A stretch of DNA of 55,357 nucleotides from Thermoplasmata archaeon (GCA_038851035.1 JAWCLH010000018.1:1-55357), one strand, 5' to 3'; counted from the stretch's first letter, positions 25,799 to 35,309 are shown. Notes: a model not told the origin generated them from the letters alone. Numbers and translations: made by a program.

Positions 25799-26872
25799 AT
25801 GCCCGGCACTGAGCCGCGCGACTACAAGAGCCGCACCTACCTCTCCGCGGTCGAGGCCGCGCGCTATCTGGGCACGACGGTGCGGGCGCTGCACAGGCTC
25901 GTCAGGAGAGGAGCGCTCCCGGCCACGGTCTCAGCGAGCGGCCAGCTACGCTTCGACATCGGGGCGCTGAAGGCCTACGAGTGCGCCCACGGGGCCGCTG
26001 CCGGACCCACCGCCGAGATTCCCCGCGTGAACACCGTCGAGAGCAATGGGACGGTCCAGAGGCTCTATGTCGGCGACGCATCGAGGATGGAGGAGCTGCC
26101 AGACGGGAGCGTCCACCTGATGGTGACCTCGCCGCCCTACTTCGACACGAAGATGTACTCCCGAGAGCCCCTCCCCGGCGACCTCGGGAACGTCCACGAC
26201 GTCGATGAGTGGTTCCGGAGAATAGGGGAGGTATGGAGGGAGGTATTCAGGGTCCTCCAGCCCGGCAGGAAGGCCTTCATCAACATCATGAATCTGCCCG
26301 TTAGACTGGAGGGTGGGGGCTTCAGGACGCTCAATCTGGTGGGGAGGACCATTGACCTGTGCGAGAGCATCGGCTTCGTGTTCAAGAGGGACATCGTCTG
26401 GCAAAAGAGCAACGCCGTCAGGGCCCACTTCGGTACCTATCCATACCCCGGGGGAATTCTCATCAACAACATGCACGAGTTCATCCTGGAGTTCGAGAAG
26501 CCCGCGCCCAAGGGCTTCGACAAATACGGCCACCTGACGCGGGAGCAGAAGGAGGCCTCGAAGATTGAAAAGGAGTTCTGGCTGGAGCTGAAGAAGAGCG
26601 ACGTCTGGGTGATGAGGCCCGAGGGCAGCGGGGACAGGAGGAGCCACGTGGCGCCCTTCCCCTACGAGCTCCCCTGGAGGCTCATCAAGGCCTACAGCTA
26701 CGTCGGCGAGACCGTTCTGGACCCCTTCGCGGGCTCCGGGACGACGCTGAGGGCGGCGAGGGACTTGGGGCGCAACGGCGTCGGATACGAGCTTGACCCA
26801 ATCATCGCTGCCGGGGCGCTGAGGAGTCTGCGGAGCCTCCAGACGAGAATTGACGGCGGACCCATCGCCTGA
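25799..26872 (+). CDS. DNA methyltransferase (N4-cytosine/N6-adenine, beta order)
   Basis: A 357-residue protein. A small excisionase/MerR-like HTH at the front (LSAVEAARYLGTTVRALHRL, about 13-55) is followed by a methyltransferase in beta order: catalytic TSPPYFDTKMYSREP near residue 105, then the SAM-binding VGETVLDPFAGSGTTLRAAR near 310. It should methylate an exocyclic amino group in a specific DNA sequence. No nuclease gene lies beside it, so it may be an orphan enzyme. ATG 25799 begins the conserved part and sits divergently from the HTH regulator. Confidence 0.88.
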   Translation: MPGTEPRDYKSRTYLSAVEAARYLGTTVRALHRLVRRGALPATVSASGQLRFDIGALKAYECAHGAAAGPTAEIPRVNTVESNGTVQRLYVGDASRMEELPDGSVHLMVTSPPYFDTKMYSREPLPGDLGNVHDVDEWFRRIGEVWREVFRVLQPGRKAFINIMNLPVRLEGGGFRTLNLVGRTIDLCESIGFVFKRDIVWQKSNAVRAHFGTYPYPGGILINNMHEFILEFEKPAPKGFDKYGHLTREQKEASKIEKEFWLELKKSDVWVMRPEGSGDRRSHVAPFPYELPWRLIKAYSYVGETVLDPFAGSGTTLRAARDLGRNGVGYELDPIIAAGALRSLRSLQTRIDGGPIA

Positions 26873-27021
26873 CTCGCGATATCGAACCGGCCGTCCTCCC
26901 GATGCGCGACCCCGGGCCCTGTGAGGAGGCGCGCCTTGTCTGGCCCCGCGCCTTCGCAGACGCTGATGGCCCGTTTGCCCCTTGCCCCCACAATAATAAA
27001 CCCCCTGCGCGTTCCGGATGT

Positions 27022-28140
27022 GTGGACACGCGGGACTTCGACTACGAGCTGCCCCCCGAGCTGATCGCACAGGAGCCCTCGGCATCGAGGGGGGAGGATA
27101 GGCTCCTCGTCCTTTCGCCCTCGGGCATAGAGCACAGGCGCTTCGCGGACCTGCCCGGGTATCTCAGGCCCGGCGACGTCCTCGTCCTGAACGACACGAG
27201 AGTTCTCCCAGCGAGGCTTCGCGGCAGGAGGGCAACGGGAGGCGGGCTCGAGCTCCTCCTCTTGGGCCTCGGGGACGCGAGCGGCGCTGTCGAGGCTCTG
27301 GTCAGGGGAAAGCCCTTGAGACCGGGAGAGCTATTCCATCTACCCGAGGGGCGCGGCCGGGTTCTACGGAGGATTGCGGGCTCGCGCTACCTCATTTCCA
27401 TCGAATTCCGCAAGTCCCGGGAGGGGGACGGGAGAGCCGGGCCCCTCTGGGGCGCGCCGCTCCTCCGCTATCTCGAACTCCACGGCGAGATGCCGACCCC
27501 GCCCTACATTAAAAAAAGGCTGGAGGCGCCGGAGCGCTACCAGACCGTCTATGCGAGAGAGGTGGGCTCGGTGGCGGCGCCAACCGCCGGCCTCCACCTG
27601 ACCCCAGAGATGCTCGCCTCGCTCAGAAGAGAGGGCGTTGGAATCGCGTACCTAACCCTCCACATCGGCCTCGGCACATTCGCTCCTGTGAGGTCCCACA
27701 GCGTCGAGGAACACAGGATGGAGGCGGAGTACTTCCGCGTCCCGCCCGAGAGCGCGGAGCTGATCAACCGCAGGACGGGGAGGCTGGTCGTGGTCGGCAC
27801 GAGCACCGTCAGGGCACTGGAGAGCGCGGCGGTCCCAGCGGAGCCGCGCCCGCGGCCCTCCGGGCCGGAGGAATGGGGCGGGGGCACAACGGATGGGGGC
27901 CGCCCCCGGGCCCGCGTCATGCCCATCGAGGGCTGGACGGAGCTCTTCATCTATCCCGGATACGAGTTCAGAGTCAGGCCCGATATGCTCCTGACGAACT
28001 TCCACCTGCCCCGCTCGACGCTCATAATGCTGGTGAGCGCTCTGGTCGGCAGGGAGAGGCTGCTCGCGGCCTATTGCGAGGCCGTCAGGGAAAAGTACCG
28101 ATTCTACAGCTTCGGGGACGCAATGTTGTGCATTCTATAG
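27022..28140 (+). CDS. queA: S-adenosylmethionine:tRNA ribosyltransferase-isomerase
   Basis: About 372 residues of bacterial-type QueA. Motifs: FDYELPPELIAQEP, VLVLNDTRVLPARLRGRR, SVAAPTAGLHLTPEML, LTLHIGLGTFAPVRSH and a final NFHLPRSTLIMLVSALVG. It turns preQ1 in tRNA into epoxyqueuosine using SAM. Start GTG 27022 is about 25 bp from ACAATAATAAAC, so probably leaderless. An extra Pro/Gly-rich loop of about 25 residues sits near position 280. The tgt gene follows after 12 bp. Bacterial-type QueA is unexpected in archaea, which normally make archaeosine. Confidence 0.93.
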   Translation: MDTRDFDYELPPELIAQEPSASRGEDRLLVLSPSGIEHRRFADLPGYLRPGDVLVLNDTRVLPARLRGRRATGGGLELLLLGLGDASGAVEALVRGKPLRPGELFHLPEGRGRVLRRIAGSRYLISIEFRKSREGDGRAGPLWGAPLLRYLELHGEMPTPPYIKKRLEAPERYQTVYAREVGSVAAPTAGLHLTPEMLASLRREGVGIAYLTLHIGLGTFAPVRSHSVEEHRMEAEYFRVPPESAELINRRTGRLVVVGTSTVRALESAAVPAEPRPRPSGPEEWGGGTTDGGRPRARVMPIEGWTELFIYPGYEFRVRPDMLLTNFHLPRSTLIMLVSALVGRERLLAAYCEAVREKYRFYSFGDAMLCIL

Positions 28141-28152
28141 GCCGGTGAGAGG

Positions 28153-29268
28153 ATGTTCGAACTTGAGGCGATTGACGGGAGGGCGAGGGCGGGCGTGCTC
28201 CGGACGCCGCACGGTGTGGTGAGGACCCCCGCGTTCATGCCCGTGGCGACGAAGGCCGTTGTGAAGACGCTCACGCCCGAGGAGCTGAGAGCCGTGGGGG
28301 CGCCCGCGCTGATATCAAACTCCCTCCACCTTCACCTCCGGCCGGGCGAGGAGGTGATTCGGGAGCTCGGCGGCCTCCACTCTTTCATGGGATGGGACGG
28401 GCCCCTCTTCACCGACAGCGGTGGCTTCCAGCTCGTTCGCAGCGGCTTCGACCTGAGAATTCGGGACGGAGGCATCCGCTTCCGCTCGCCCCTGACGGGC
28501 GAGGTCGAGGAGCTCACGCCCGAGAGGAGCCTTGAGATTCAGAGGGCGCTTGGCGCGGACGTTGCGATGGCGCTCGACCACTGCCCGCGCTATGGGGCGC
28601 CCCCAGAGGAAATCGCGAGCGCCGCGAGAAGGACGGTCGAGTGGGCCAGGAGGGCCATAGACGCCGGCGCGGGCGAGGGAGAGCTATTCTTCGGAATCGT
28701 CCAGGGGGGCCTCGACGAGAGGCTGAGAAAGGAGTGCGCCGACTCCCTCGTCTCGCTGGATCTAGACGGCTATGGCATCGGGGGGCTCTCCCTCGGGGAG
28801 CCCAGGGAGAGGATGCTCGAGGCGCTTGGCTGGTCGGTCTCCTGCCTTCCTCTTTCCAAGCCCAGGTACATGATGGGTCTGGGCTCTGCGGCCGAGCTGC
28901 TCGATGCGGTCTCCGCGGGTGTGGACCTGTTCGACAGCGCATTTCCAACGCGCAACGCGCGCCACTGGACGGTGATGTCACGCTCCGGGGGCTACAGCCT
29001 CAGGAGGCCGGATAGCGCGCGCGCCCGCGCTCCTCTGGACGAGGGCTGCGTATGCCCCGTCTGTAGGCGCTTCACTAGGGCCTACCTCCACCATCTCGCG
29101 AGGGAGGGGGAGATGCTCGGGATGAGGCTCGTGTCCATCCACAACCTCTTCTTCGTTGAGTGGCTGATGGCCGAGGCGCGGGAGGCGATAAGGGCGCGAA
29201 GGTTCGAGAGCTTCAGGCAGGAATTCGCGGCCGGTCTGGTGGAGAGCGGGGAGGGGGAGGAGGAGTAG
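28153..29268 (+). CDS. tgt: Bacterial-type tRNA-guanine transglycosylase
   Basis: A 371-residue enzyme that swaps guanine 34 for preQ1. Bacterial-type features: active-site DSGGFQLV (Asp88), GIGGLSLGEPRERML (base-recognition loop), FDSAFPTRNARHW with the nucleophilic Asp, and a zinc site C299-x-C301-x2-C304...H330 with the exact spacing of bacterial enzymes. It lacks the extra RNA-binding domains of archaeal archaeosine TGT. GGTGAGAGG precedes the ATG. It is paired with queA 12 bp upstream. Confidence 0.94.
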   Translation: MFELEAIDGRARAGVLRTPHGVVRTPAFMPVATKAVVKTLTPEELRAVGAPALISNSLHLHLRPGEEVIRELGGLHSFMGWDGPLFTDSGGFQLVRSGFDLRIRDGGIRFRSPLTGEVEELTPERSLEIQRALGADVAMALDHCPRYGAPPEEIASAARRTVEWARRAIDAGAGEGELFFGIVQGGLDERLRKECADSLVSLDLDGYGIGGLSLGEPRERMLEALGWSVSCLPLSKPRYMMGLGSAAELLDAVSAGVDLFDSAFPTRNARHWTVMSRSGGYSLRRPDSARARAPLDEGCVCPVCRRFTRAYLHHLAREGEMLGMRLVSIHNLFFVEWLMAEAREAIRARRFESFRQEFAAGLVESGEGEEE

Positions 29269-29418
29269 CGGCGGCGAGGAATGAGGCCCCGCTGGTCCCT
29301 ATCCCTCTGGAGGGTCGGCGTTGTGGGGGAGACCCCGCGTGTTTGGCGGCGCCAGAAGGGGGTCCACCGTGTCGGTCGCTTTCGGATTGGGGCGGTGGAG
29401 GGGCATCGGAGCGCTTGC

Positions 29419-32400
29419 TCACCCCGCCGGGGCCTCCTCCGACTCAGTCGCGAAGCACTGGGTCTCCCTCCCCACGCGCTTCACGTATATCTTCCGGGCC
29501 GCGGTCAGAATGTCGATGTGGTAGTGGACCGTCGGGGCGCTCAGGCCTATTCGAGACGCGATCTCTTTCTGTGAGATGCCGGGGTTCTTGGCGATAATGT
29601 CCAGAAGCTCGCGCTGGATGCGCGTCATCCTGAGCACGAGCTCGTCCGAGGGCTCGGGTATCTTCATCTCCACGGGGTAGAAGCGCCTGAACCTCCCGTC
29701 CATCACCGACTTGATGAAGTTCTCCCTCTCGAGCGTCTTGAGGTGGTAGACGAGCGTCCCGTTCTTCAGGCTCAGGGCCTTGCGAATCGAGTTGTAGTGC
29801 TCGCCGGGGTTGGCCTTGATGTATCCGTAGACCTGCCCCCGGACGAAGTGGTCGAGCACGTCGTCCCTCTTTATCTTGGTGTAGAGCGGGACGAGCAGGA
29901 ACGAGAGCAGGCCGTACCTCCCGCTCTCTGTCCCCGCCCCAAGGGCCCCCAGCGCCCCGAGCGCTATTGCCGCTGCGCCCGCGGCCGCCGCCGCCGGAAT
30001 CGACGGCATTGCCGCGGGCCCCCCGCCGATTCTCACCCTCTCGATGAAGACGTTGTTGGTCTCGTCCCTCTCCACGACAGCGTTTTCTGGGTCGACCTCG
30101 AACCTGAGGGTGTGGGGGCCCGCGGTCGGCCTCCAGGCGAAGTAGGCCGTCGCCTTCGAGCCGCCAGGGAGGACCAGAATCTCCTCGAACTGGGCGCCTT
30201 CACCGTCGACCTTCAGGCTCACACGGACGTTGCGCGCCGGCACTTCTCCCGTGTTGGTCACAGCGACGGCGGCCAAGACCCGCCTACCCTCGGTGAATCT
30301 GTCGGGCGAGTAGCGCACGCTCAGGGAGAGCTCCGGGAGGAGGTAGCGCAGAACGAGGCCCAGGCGCTCCGTGAGGCCTCCGCGCGAGACGGCGGTGACG
30401 AAAATCTCCGGCCGGCCCTCGCCCGGCGCGAGCGGGGCCCTGAGCTCGAGCACAAGACCGGCGGTTGCGCGCGGTTCGAGGCTGACTCCGCGGACCTCGC
30501 GCATCTCCGCGTCCCTCAAGACGGCCGTCCAGCCCTCCGGCGCCTCGACTCCCAGCAAGACATTGTCCGGGGCGTTACCTAAGTTCCTGAGATGGACGAG
30601 GGCGACGGCGACCTCGCCCGGCGCCATCCTGAGCACTGGCGACGATGTGGTCAGGGAGACTCCAAAGACCTCCTCCACAGCGGCGATGAAATCCGCCTCC
30701 GCGCGAGCGCCCGAGGGGGCGGTGAAGACGGCCCTGAGGTTGTACTCCCCAGCGAGGGCGCCGGGGTGCGTGTGGACAAATACCCTGAATGAGAGCTCGG
30801 CCCCGGGTCCAAGGAGCAGAGGCTCCGGGAGCCCGATGAACTCCGCACTCCAGCCGGGTGGGAGCTCGATTCCCACTCTCGCCTCCTCCGCGGCGCTCCC
30901 GCGGTTGCGGAGGGTCAGGAGGACAGGCAGCGCGGAACCGGGTCGGGCCGTGGGCCTCTCGGGAATTGCGTGGGCTAAGAGAGAGTGGGTCTCCCTCACC
31001 GAGACGGTGACGGTGGTCCCGGCCGAGGTGCCCCACTCCCTCGAGAACGCCCAGAGCCTCGCGACAAAACGGCCCGGGGTGCTCTCGGGGGCGCGGACAG
31101 TGAGCCGGAGCATGCCATCCTCGCCGGGCGCGAGGATGAGTTGGTCGGGCGAGAGGGAGTGGGCCCAGCCGCCGCTGCCGGAGACAACCTCGACGGCTGC
31201 CCCTACCTCGCCGGTAAGGGTCCCGGCGTTGCCCACAGTTATATTGAAGTCGGCAGTGCCCCCGGGCTCCACCTCAGCCTCGCTCGCCGAGGGCTGAATT
31301 CGGAGGAGGACGGGCGGCGCCACCAATACCGCGCCCGATAAGGTGGCCGCCTCGCCCGCGGATGGCGTCACGAACCTTAGGGTGAAGGGGAGGACGCTGC
31401 CGGGTGGGGCCAGAGGGTCGGGCGAGGCCGTGAGAAAACGCCTCTCGGTCCCGCCGCGATGAATTATCAGCTCGCTCGTGTCGAGAGAGATGGAGAGGAG
31501 GGGGCCGGAAGAGGCTGTGATCTCGAGCTCCTCGTCGGAGTCCCCACCATTCCTAAGCTCGACAACGAAGCGCGCGGGCGAACCCGGCGCGGCAGCCTGC
31601 TCAGAGGGCTCGAGGAGCGCGGTTACCCTGTGCCTGACCTCGAGCCTTAGAGGGATTTCGACGGCGCGGCTGAGCGAGGAATTCGATGCGGAAGAAATCA
31701 CGACACTTAGCATTGCCCTCCCGCCGCTTGCCGACGCGGGCGGGGTGACCAGGACAATGGCGACGGCTGTCCCGTCGCCGGGGAGGAAGAGCTCGCTGGT
31801 CTCGGGGACCGCTCTCCAGCCGGCCGGGACGGAGGATGGCTCAATGCGCACGAGGAGGGTCTCGGGGGCGCCCCCCGTGCTCCTGACCACGACTGGAATT
31901 CTCGATGCGACGTAGGGGTGGACCACCGCTTCGTCGGCCGGGAAGCCGGTCCCGTGAATTCTGAAGCCCGCCGTGAGGCCCCTCGCGAGCCTGAGCTCTG
32001 GGCCCTCGGCCCAGACGGCGTGGAGCCTGCCGCCCGCGCTGACCGACAGGAGGGGCGGGGATGTGGCGCAGGCCGCGGGCCCTAGCCTCAGGTTGGGCGG
32101 GTAGGCCCTCCACTCCCCGGCCCTGAGGACGGCATAGAGTGCCTCCGGGGTTCCGTAGCGGCCGTCGAGCCAAGCCACGACCAGTTCCCCGCCGGCGCCG
32201 AATGCCAGGGAGGGGTCCGAGATCGCCTCGGCCGGTCCCGTGATGAGAATGACATCGAAGCCCTCTCCCGCAACCACATGGCGCCCGAGGGCTATTCTGC
32301 CCTTCTCGCCGGGACCGCCCGTGTTCCAGGCGAGGACCGCACACCCATCCGTGTCCCTTGCGATCCCGGGCAGGGTACCGGCGGGCAGCAGGGGGACGTG

Positions 32401-33156
32401 GGCCGAGAGCTCGACCCCTCCCGTGGCCCCAAGGCGCAGATAAATTCCGCCGGAGGTCGTGCTCAGGACGAGATCCACGGTACCGTTTTCAGACGGTAGG
32501 AAGGCGCCGTCGAGCACCTGGGCCCCGCCTGGGGCTTCGAAGGAAATGGGGGGCCCCGACGGGGTTCCGCCGGAGCCGAGGGGCTGGAGGAGATATAGGT
32601 AGCGGCCCGCCAGCGGCTCGAAGGACACATAGCCGACCAGCAGCCCTTCGCCCACGGCAACTATAGAAGGCCCGTGGACGCCGAAGGGGTTGCTGCGGAC
32701 GAGCCTATCCACCGACGGCAGTCTCCCGGAGGGGTCGTGGCTCGTCAGGTATATCTCGGTCCCGCCTGAGGCGCGGACGAAATGGATATAACCGAAGGAA
32801 TCACGCGCCGCCTGCGGCGCTCCGCCCCGCGAGGCCCAGAGCTCCCGAGCCGCCGGGCCGAGATATTTCGGGGACTGCAGGGGGCGGCCCTGTGGGTCGA
32901 GAAGGACGTGCCAGACCCCCCCGCTCTCCCATATCAGGCTCTGGGTGCCATCGCTGCTCGAAATCAGGGAAAGGGGTGTGGGACAGAAATCGGAGGCTAT
33001 GGTTTCGGCCCGCGTCCACAGGAGGCCCTGTGCGCGCTCCAGCGAGCCCGAGTCCTCAGGGCAGGGCCCTGCCGAGGCGGTCGGAAGCGGGGCTGAGAGC
33101 AGCCAGATAGCGGCCGCTGCCGCGCAGACCGGCCAGATGCGCCGGGGGACCACCAC
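29419..33156 (-). CDS. Membrane-spanning sensor with double winged-helix cytoplasmic end
   Basis: A 1245-residue protein. A signal peptide (about 10-35) leads to a propeller-like region (about 50-420), then several NEW3/CARDB-type Ig domains (about 420-1030; motifs such as SAEFIGLPEPLLLGPGAELS and FEVDPENAVVERDETNNVFI). A hydrophobic segment follows near 1045-1090. The last 155 residues hold two winged helices: DHFVRGQVYGYIKANPGEHY with SLKNGTLVYHLKTLEREN, then ISQKEIASRIGLSAPTVHYH. This is a one-component transmembrane transcription regulator. The start GTG follows GGAAGGAG. The ligand is unknown. Confidence 0.85.
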   Translation of the reverse strand: MVVPRRIWPVCAAAAAIWLLSAPLPTASAGPCPEDSGSLERAQGLLWTRAETIASDFCPTPLSLISSSDGTQSLIWESGGVWHVLLDPQGRPLQSPKYLGPAARELWASRGGAPQAARDSFGYIHFVRASGGTEIYLTSHDPSGRLPSVDRLVRSNPFGVHGPSIVAVGEGLLVGYVSFEPLAGRYLYLLQPLGSGGTPSGPPISFEAPGGAQVLDGAFLPSENGTVDLVLSTTSGGIYLRLGATGGVELSAHVPLLPAGTLPGIARDTDGCAVLAWNTGGPGEKGRIALGRHVVAGEGFDVILITGPAEAISDPSLAFGAGGELVVAWLDGRYGTPEALYAVLRAGEWRAYPPNLRLGPAACATSPPLLSVSAGGRLHAVWAEGPELRLARGLTAGFRIHGTGFPADEAVVHPYVASRIPVVVRSTGGAPETLLVRIEPSSVPAGWRAVPETSELFLPGDGTAVAIVLVTPPASASGGRAMLSVVISSASNSSLSRAVEIPLRLEVRHRVTALLEPSEQAAAPGSPARFVVELRNGGDSDEELEITASSGPLLSISLDTSELIIHRGGTERRFLTASPDPLAPPGSVLPFTLRFVTPSAGEAATLSGAVLVAPPVLLRIQPSASEAEVEPGGTADFNITVGNAGTLTGEVGAAVEVVSGSGGWAHSLSPDQLILAPGEDGMLRLTVRAPESTPGRFVARLWAFSREWGTSAGTTVTVSVRETHSLLAHAIPERPTARPGSALPVLLTLRNRGSAAEEARVGIELPPGWSAEFIGLPEPLLLGPGAELSFRVFVHTHPGALAGEYNLRAVFTAPSGARAEADFIAAVEEVFGVSLTTSSPVLRMAPGEVAVALVHLRNLGNAPDNVLLGVEAPEGWTAVLRDAEMREVRGVSLEPRATAGLVLELRAPLAPGEGRPEIFVTAVSRGGLTERLGLVLRYLLPELSLSVRYSPDRFTEGRRVLAAVAVTNTGEVPARNVRVSLKVDGEGAQFEEILVLPGGSKATAYFAWRPTAGPHTLRFEVDPENAVVERDETNNVFIERVRIGGGPAAMPSIPAAAAAGAAAIALGALGALGAGTESGRYGLLSFLLVPLYTKIKRDDVLDHFVRGQVYGYIKANPGEHYNSIRKALSLKNGTLVYHLKTLERENFIKSVMDGRFRRFYPVEMKIPEPSDELVLRMTRIQRELLDIIAKNPGISQKEIASRIGLSAPTVHYHIDILTAARKIYVKRVGRETQCFATESEEAPAG

Positions 33157-33252
33157 GGGAACTCCTTCCACCTGCTGCTAAATAAAGCTTCTGGAGAATA
33201 TATACTCTAATTGGTATGCTTGTCTAATTGATTTATAAATATAGCGGCGGGC

Positions 33253-33534
33253 CTACCTCTGGTTGCACTCGGGCATGTTCCCGCCGGAGGTGGACTTGTG
33301 GACGATGAAATGGTTGTTCAGGGCGCTCTGCCACTTGTCCACGTACTCGAATCTAAAGTGGGTCGCCTTGCGCAAGCAGGGGTTCCCGGCGAAGCCGGTG
33401 TTGTACATGTTCTGGAGGGTCTCGCGGATGTTGTTGCTGCCGTCGATATAGATGATGAACTCCAGACTGTCGTAGAACTCGAACACCCCAGGCCTGGGCT
33501 CGACCTTGTTGATCGACTCTTGCCTCCACTCCAT
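33253..33534 (-). CDS. GIY-YIG-like small protein
   Basis: At least 93 residues with a GIY-YIG-like core: RPGVFEFYDSLEFIIYIDGS, then NNIRETLQNMYNTG and RKATHFRFEYVDKWQSALNN. The first motif is GVFEF rather than GIY, so nuclease activity is uncertain. The frame is open upstream of ATG 33534 as ALPISGFQRPL, which looks conserved, so the true start may be a rare codon near 33570. A TATA-like ATTTTATAAC lies near 33600. Confidence 0.6.
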   Translation of the reverse strand: MEWRQESINKVEPRPGVFEFYDSLEFIIYIDGSNNIRETLQNMYNTGFAGNPCLRKATHFRFEYVDKWQSALNNHFIVHKSTSGGNMPECNQR

Positions 33535-33920
33535 CAGCGGCCTCTGGAACCCCGATATCGGCAGAGCAATCCCTCCAGCGGGTGATGGAGCTGCGCTGTT
33601 ATAAAATTATTGCTGGCCCGAGCGGCCGCTGGGAGAATCAGCATCACCACACGCGGCATCGAATCGGCGTTCTCGGACGGTTGCGGATTGAGCGGCCCGG
33701 CGCGGCCCGCAAGCCCGGTCCCGCGCTGTTCACTTCCTCCTCCGGCTCGTGGGTCCGGGGAAGAGCCGTGTCTCCGCCCCGCCCCGGGCGATGGATGGGG
33801 CATAGAATCCGGTCCGGCGGAAATCCATGGTGGTAATTGTAAATATAAACTACAAATATTTATTCGAAATTTGTGTTTTAAATCACAAACTTTTTAATCA
33901 CCACCGTTAATGCACTCAGC
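33535..33920. other. Intergenic region between GIY-YIG-like gene and ATPase
   Basis: About 385 bp. It carries the probable extra N-terminal codons and promoter of the GIY-YIG-like gene (33535-33610), a GC-rich middle part, and an AT-rich promoter of the ATPase gene with inverted repeats (33838-33899). Confidence 0.5.
33870..33899 (+). promoter_or_regulatory. Inverted repeat and TATA box before the DUF4143 ATPase
   Basis: TTTGTG-TTTTAAAT-CACAAA (33870-33889) abuts ACTTTTTAATC (33889-33899), which is about 25 bp before ATG 33921. A second, weaker repeat TTGTA...TACAA lies near 33838-33855. A repressor here would block the TATA box. Confidence 0.5.
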
Positions 33921-35231
33921 ATGCAGGTCGAGGCCATCAAGCGCGTTCTCGTGAGCCAGAGGGAGGAGATCGACGAGCTCTTCAGGACAGAGAGAATTGT
34001 GCCCCGCAGGACCCCCGACCTCCTGCGCTTCCTCGCCCGCCCGAACATACTTGCCGTACTGGGCGTCCGGCGCTGCGGGAAGTCGGTGCTCTCAAACCTT
34101 CTGCTGAGGGGAATGGAATATGGATTTGTGAACTTCGACGACGAGAGGCTCTCGGGCATCAAAGCGAGAGAGCTCGACTCCGTCCTGGAGGCGATGTACA
34201 GCCTCCACGGGCCGGGCCTGCAGTACATCGTCATCGACGAGGCCCAGAACGTTCCCGGCTGGGAGCTCTTCGCGAGCCGCCTCAGGAGAACAAAGAGGCT
34301 TCTCGTGACGGGCAGCAGCGCCGGCCTCCTGTCCGGGGAGCTCGCGGCGCGCCTCACCGGCAGGTACATAGACTTCACCCTCCTCCCCTTCTCTTTCGAC
34401 GAGTTCATGCTGGTCAGGAACTTCAGAGTCTCGGACGAGGTCATCTACTCAACGAAGGGAATCGCCAGCCTCAAGAGCCTCCTCCAGAGCTACATCTCCA
34501 CCGGCGGGTTTCCCGAGGCCGCTCAGCTCGGGCAGGGCATCCTGAGGAGAATCTATGACGACATTGTCACCAAGGACGCCATTCTGAGATACGGCGTGCG
34601 CTACCGCGCAACCTTCAGGGACATGGCGAGGTATCTCATGGCGAACTCGGGTCACGAGATCACGTTCAGCGGCCTGGGCAGGCTCTTCGGCCTCAGGGAC
34701 GTTCATACAGTAAAGAACTATGTGGAGTTTTTATCCTCTGTCTATCTTATTTTTACTCTTGAGAGATTCTCTAGAAGGCTGAAGCAGCGCGCGCTCGCCC
34801 CTAGAAAGCTCTACGCCATAGACACGGGACTCGCGGGGGCCGTGGCCCCGCCAGAGAGCGAGGCCCGGGGGCGGATGATGGAGAACGCTGTCGCGGTGGA
34901 GCTCCTGCGGAGGGCCCAGCTCTCTGACAGGCCCCGGGAGCTCTTCTACTGGAAGGACCACCAGCAGCGCGAGGTGGACTTTGTTGTCGTGGAAGGGGGC
35001 AGGGCCACCGAGCTGATTCAGGTCTGCCACCACTTTGAGGACGAGAGAACAGAGAGGCGCGAGCTCGACGCCCTCGCCAGAGCGTCGCGCGAGCTCGGCT
35101 GCCGCAGGCTCACGGTGCTGAGCTGGGAGATGGAGGACGTGCTCAGGCACGACGGAAAGAGAATTCATGTGACGCCGCTCTGGAAGTGGCTGCTCGGGCG
35201 CGGGCCCGGGCGGACCGTGAGGGGACCATGA
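33921..35231 (+). CDS. AAA-type ATPase with DUF4143 C-terminus
   Basis: A 436-residue protein. AAA_14-type P-loop ATPase: Walker A GVRRCGKS near 50, Walker B YIVIDEAQNVPGWELF near 105, sensor LLVTGSSAGLLSGE. Then the conserved FDEFMLVRNF and GGFPEA segments, a winged-helix-like region, and the DUF4143 end with FYWKDHQQREVDFVVVEGGR, which resembles a PD-(D/E)xK nuclease fold. The family is abundant in archaea; its role is unclear, possibly linked to mobile or toxin-like activities. It has its own AT-rich promoter and a leaderless-like start. Confidence 0.88.
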   Translation: MQVEAIKRVLVSQREEIDELFRTERIVPRRTPDLLRFLARPNILAVLGVRRCGKSVLSNLLLRGMEYGFVNFDDERLSGIKARELDSVLEAMYSLHGPGLQYIVIDEAQNVPGWELFASRLRRTKRLLVTGSSAGLLSGELAARLTGRYIDFTLLPFSFDEFMLVRNFRVSDEVIYSTKGIASLKSLLQSYISTGGFPEAAQLGQGILRRIYDDIVTKDAILRYGVRYRATFRDMARYLMANSGHEITFSGLGRLFGLRDVHTVKNYVEFLSSVYLIFTLERFSRRLKQRALAPRKLYAIDTGLAGAVAPPESEARGRMMENAVAVELLRRAQLSDRPRELFYWKDHQQREVDFVVVEGGRATELIQVCHHFEDERTERRELDALARASRELGCRRLTVLSWEMEDVLRHDGKRIHVTPLWKWLLGRGPGRTVRGP

Positions 35232-35309
35232 CGCCTCCGGGCCGGCTCCGACCGGCCCGATCCAGCCCGGAGCCGCTCGGGACTGGACAGGCCCGGGGGT
35301 CGGGCTGCA

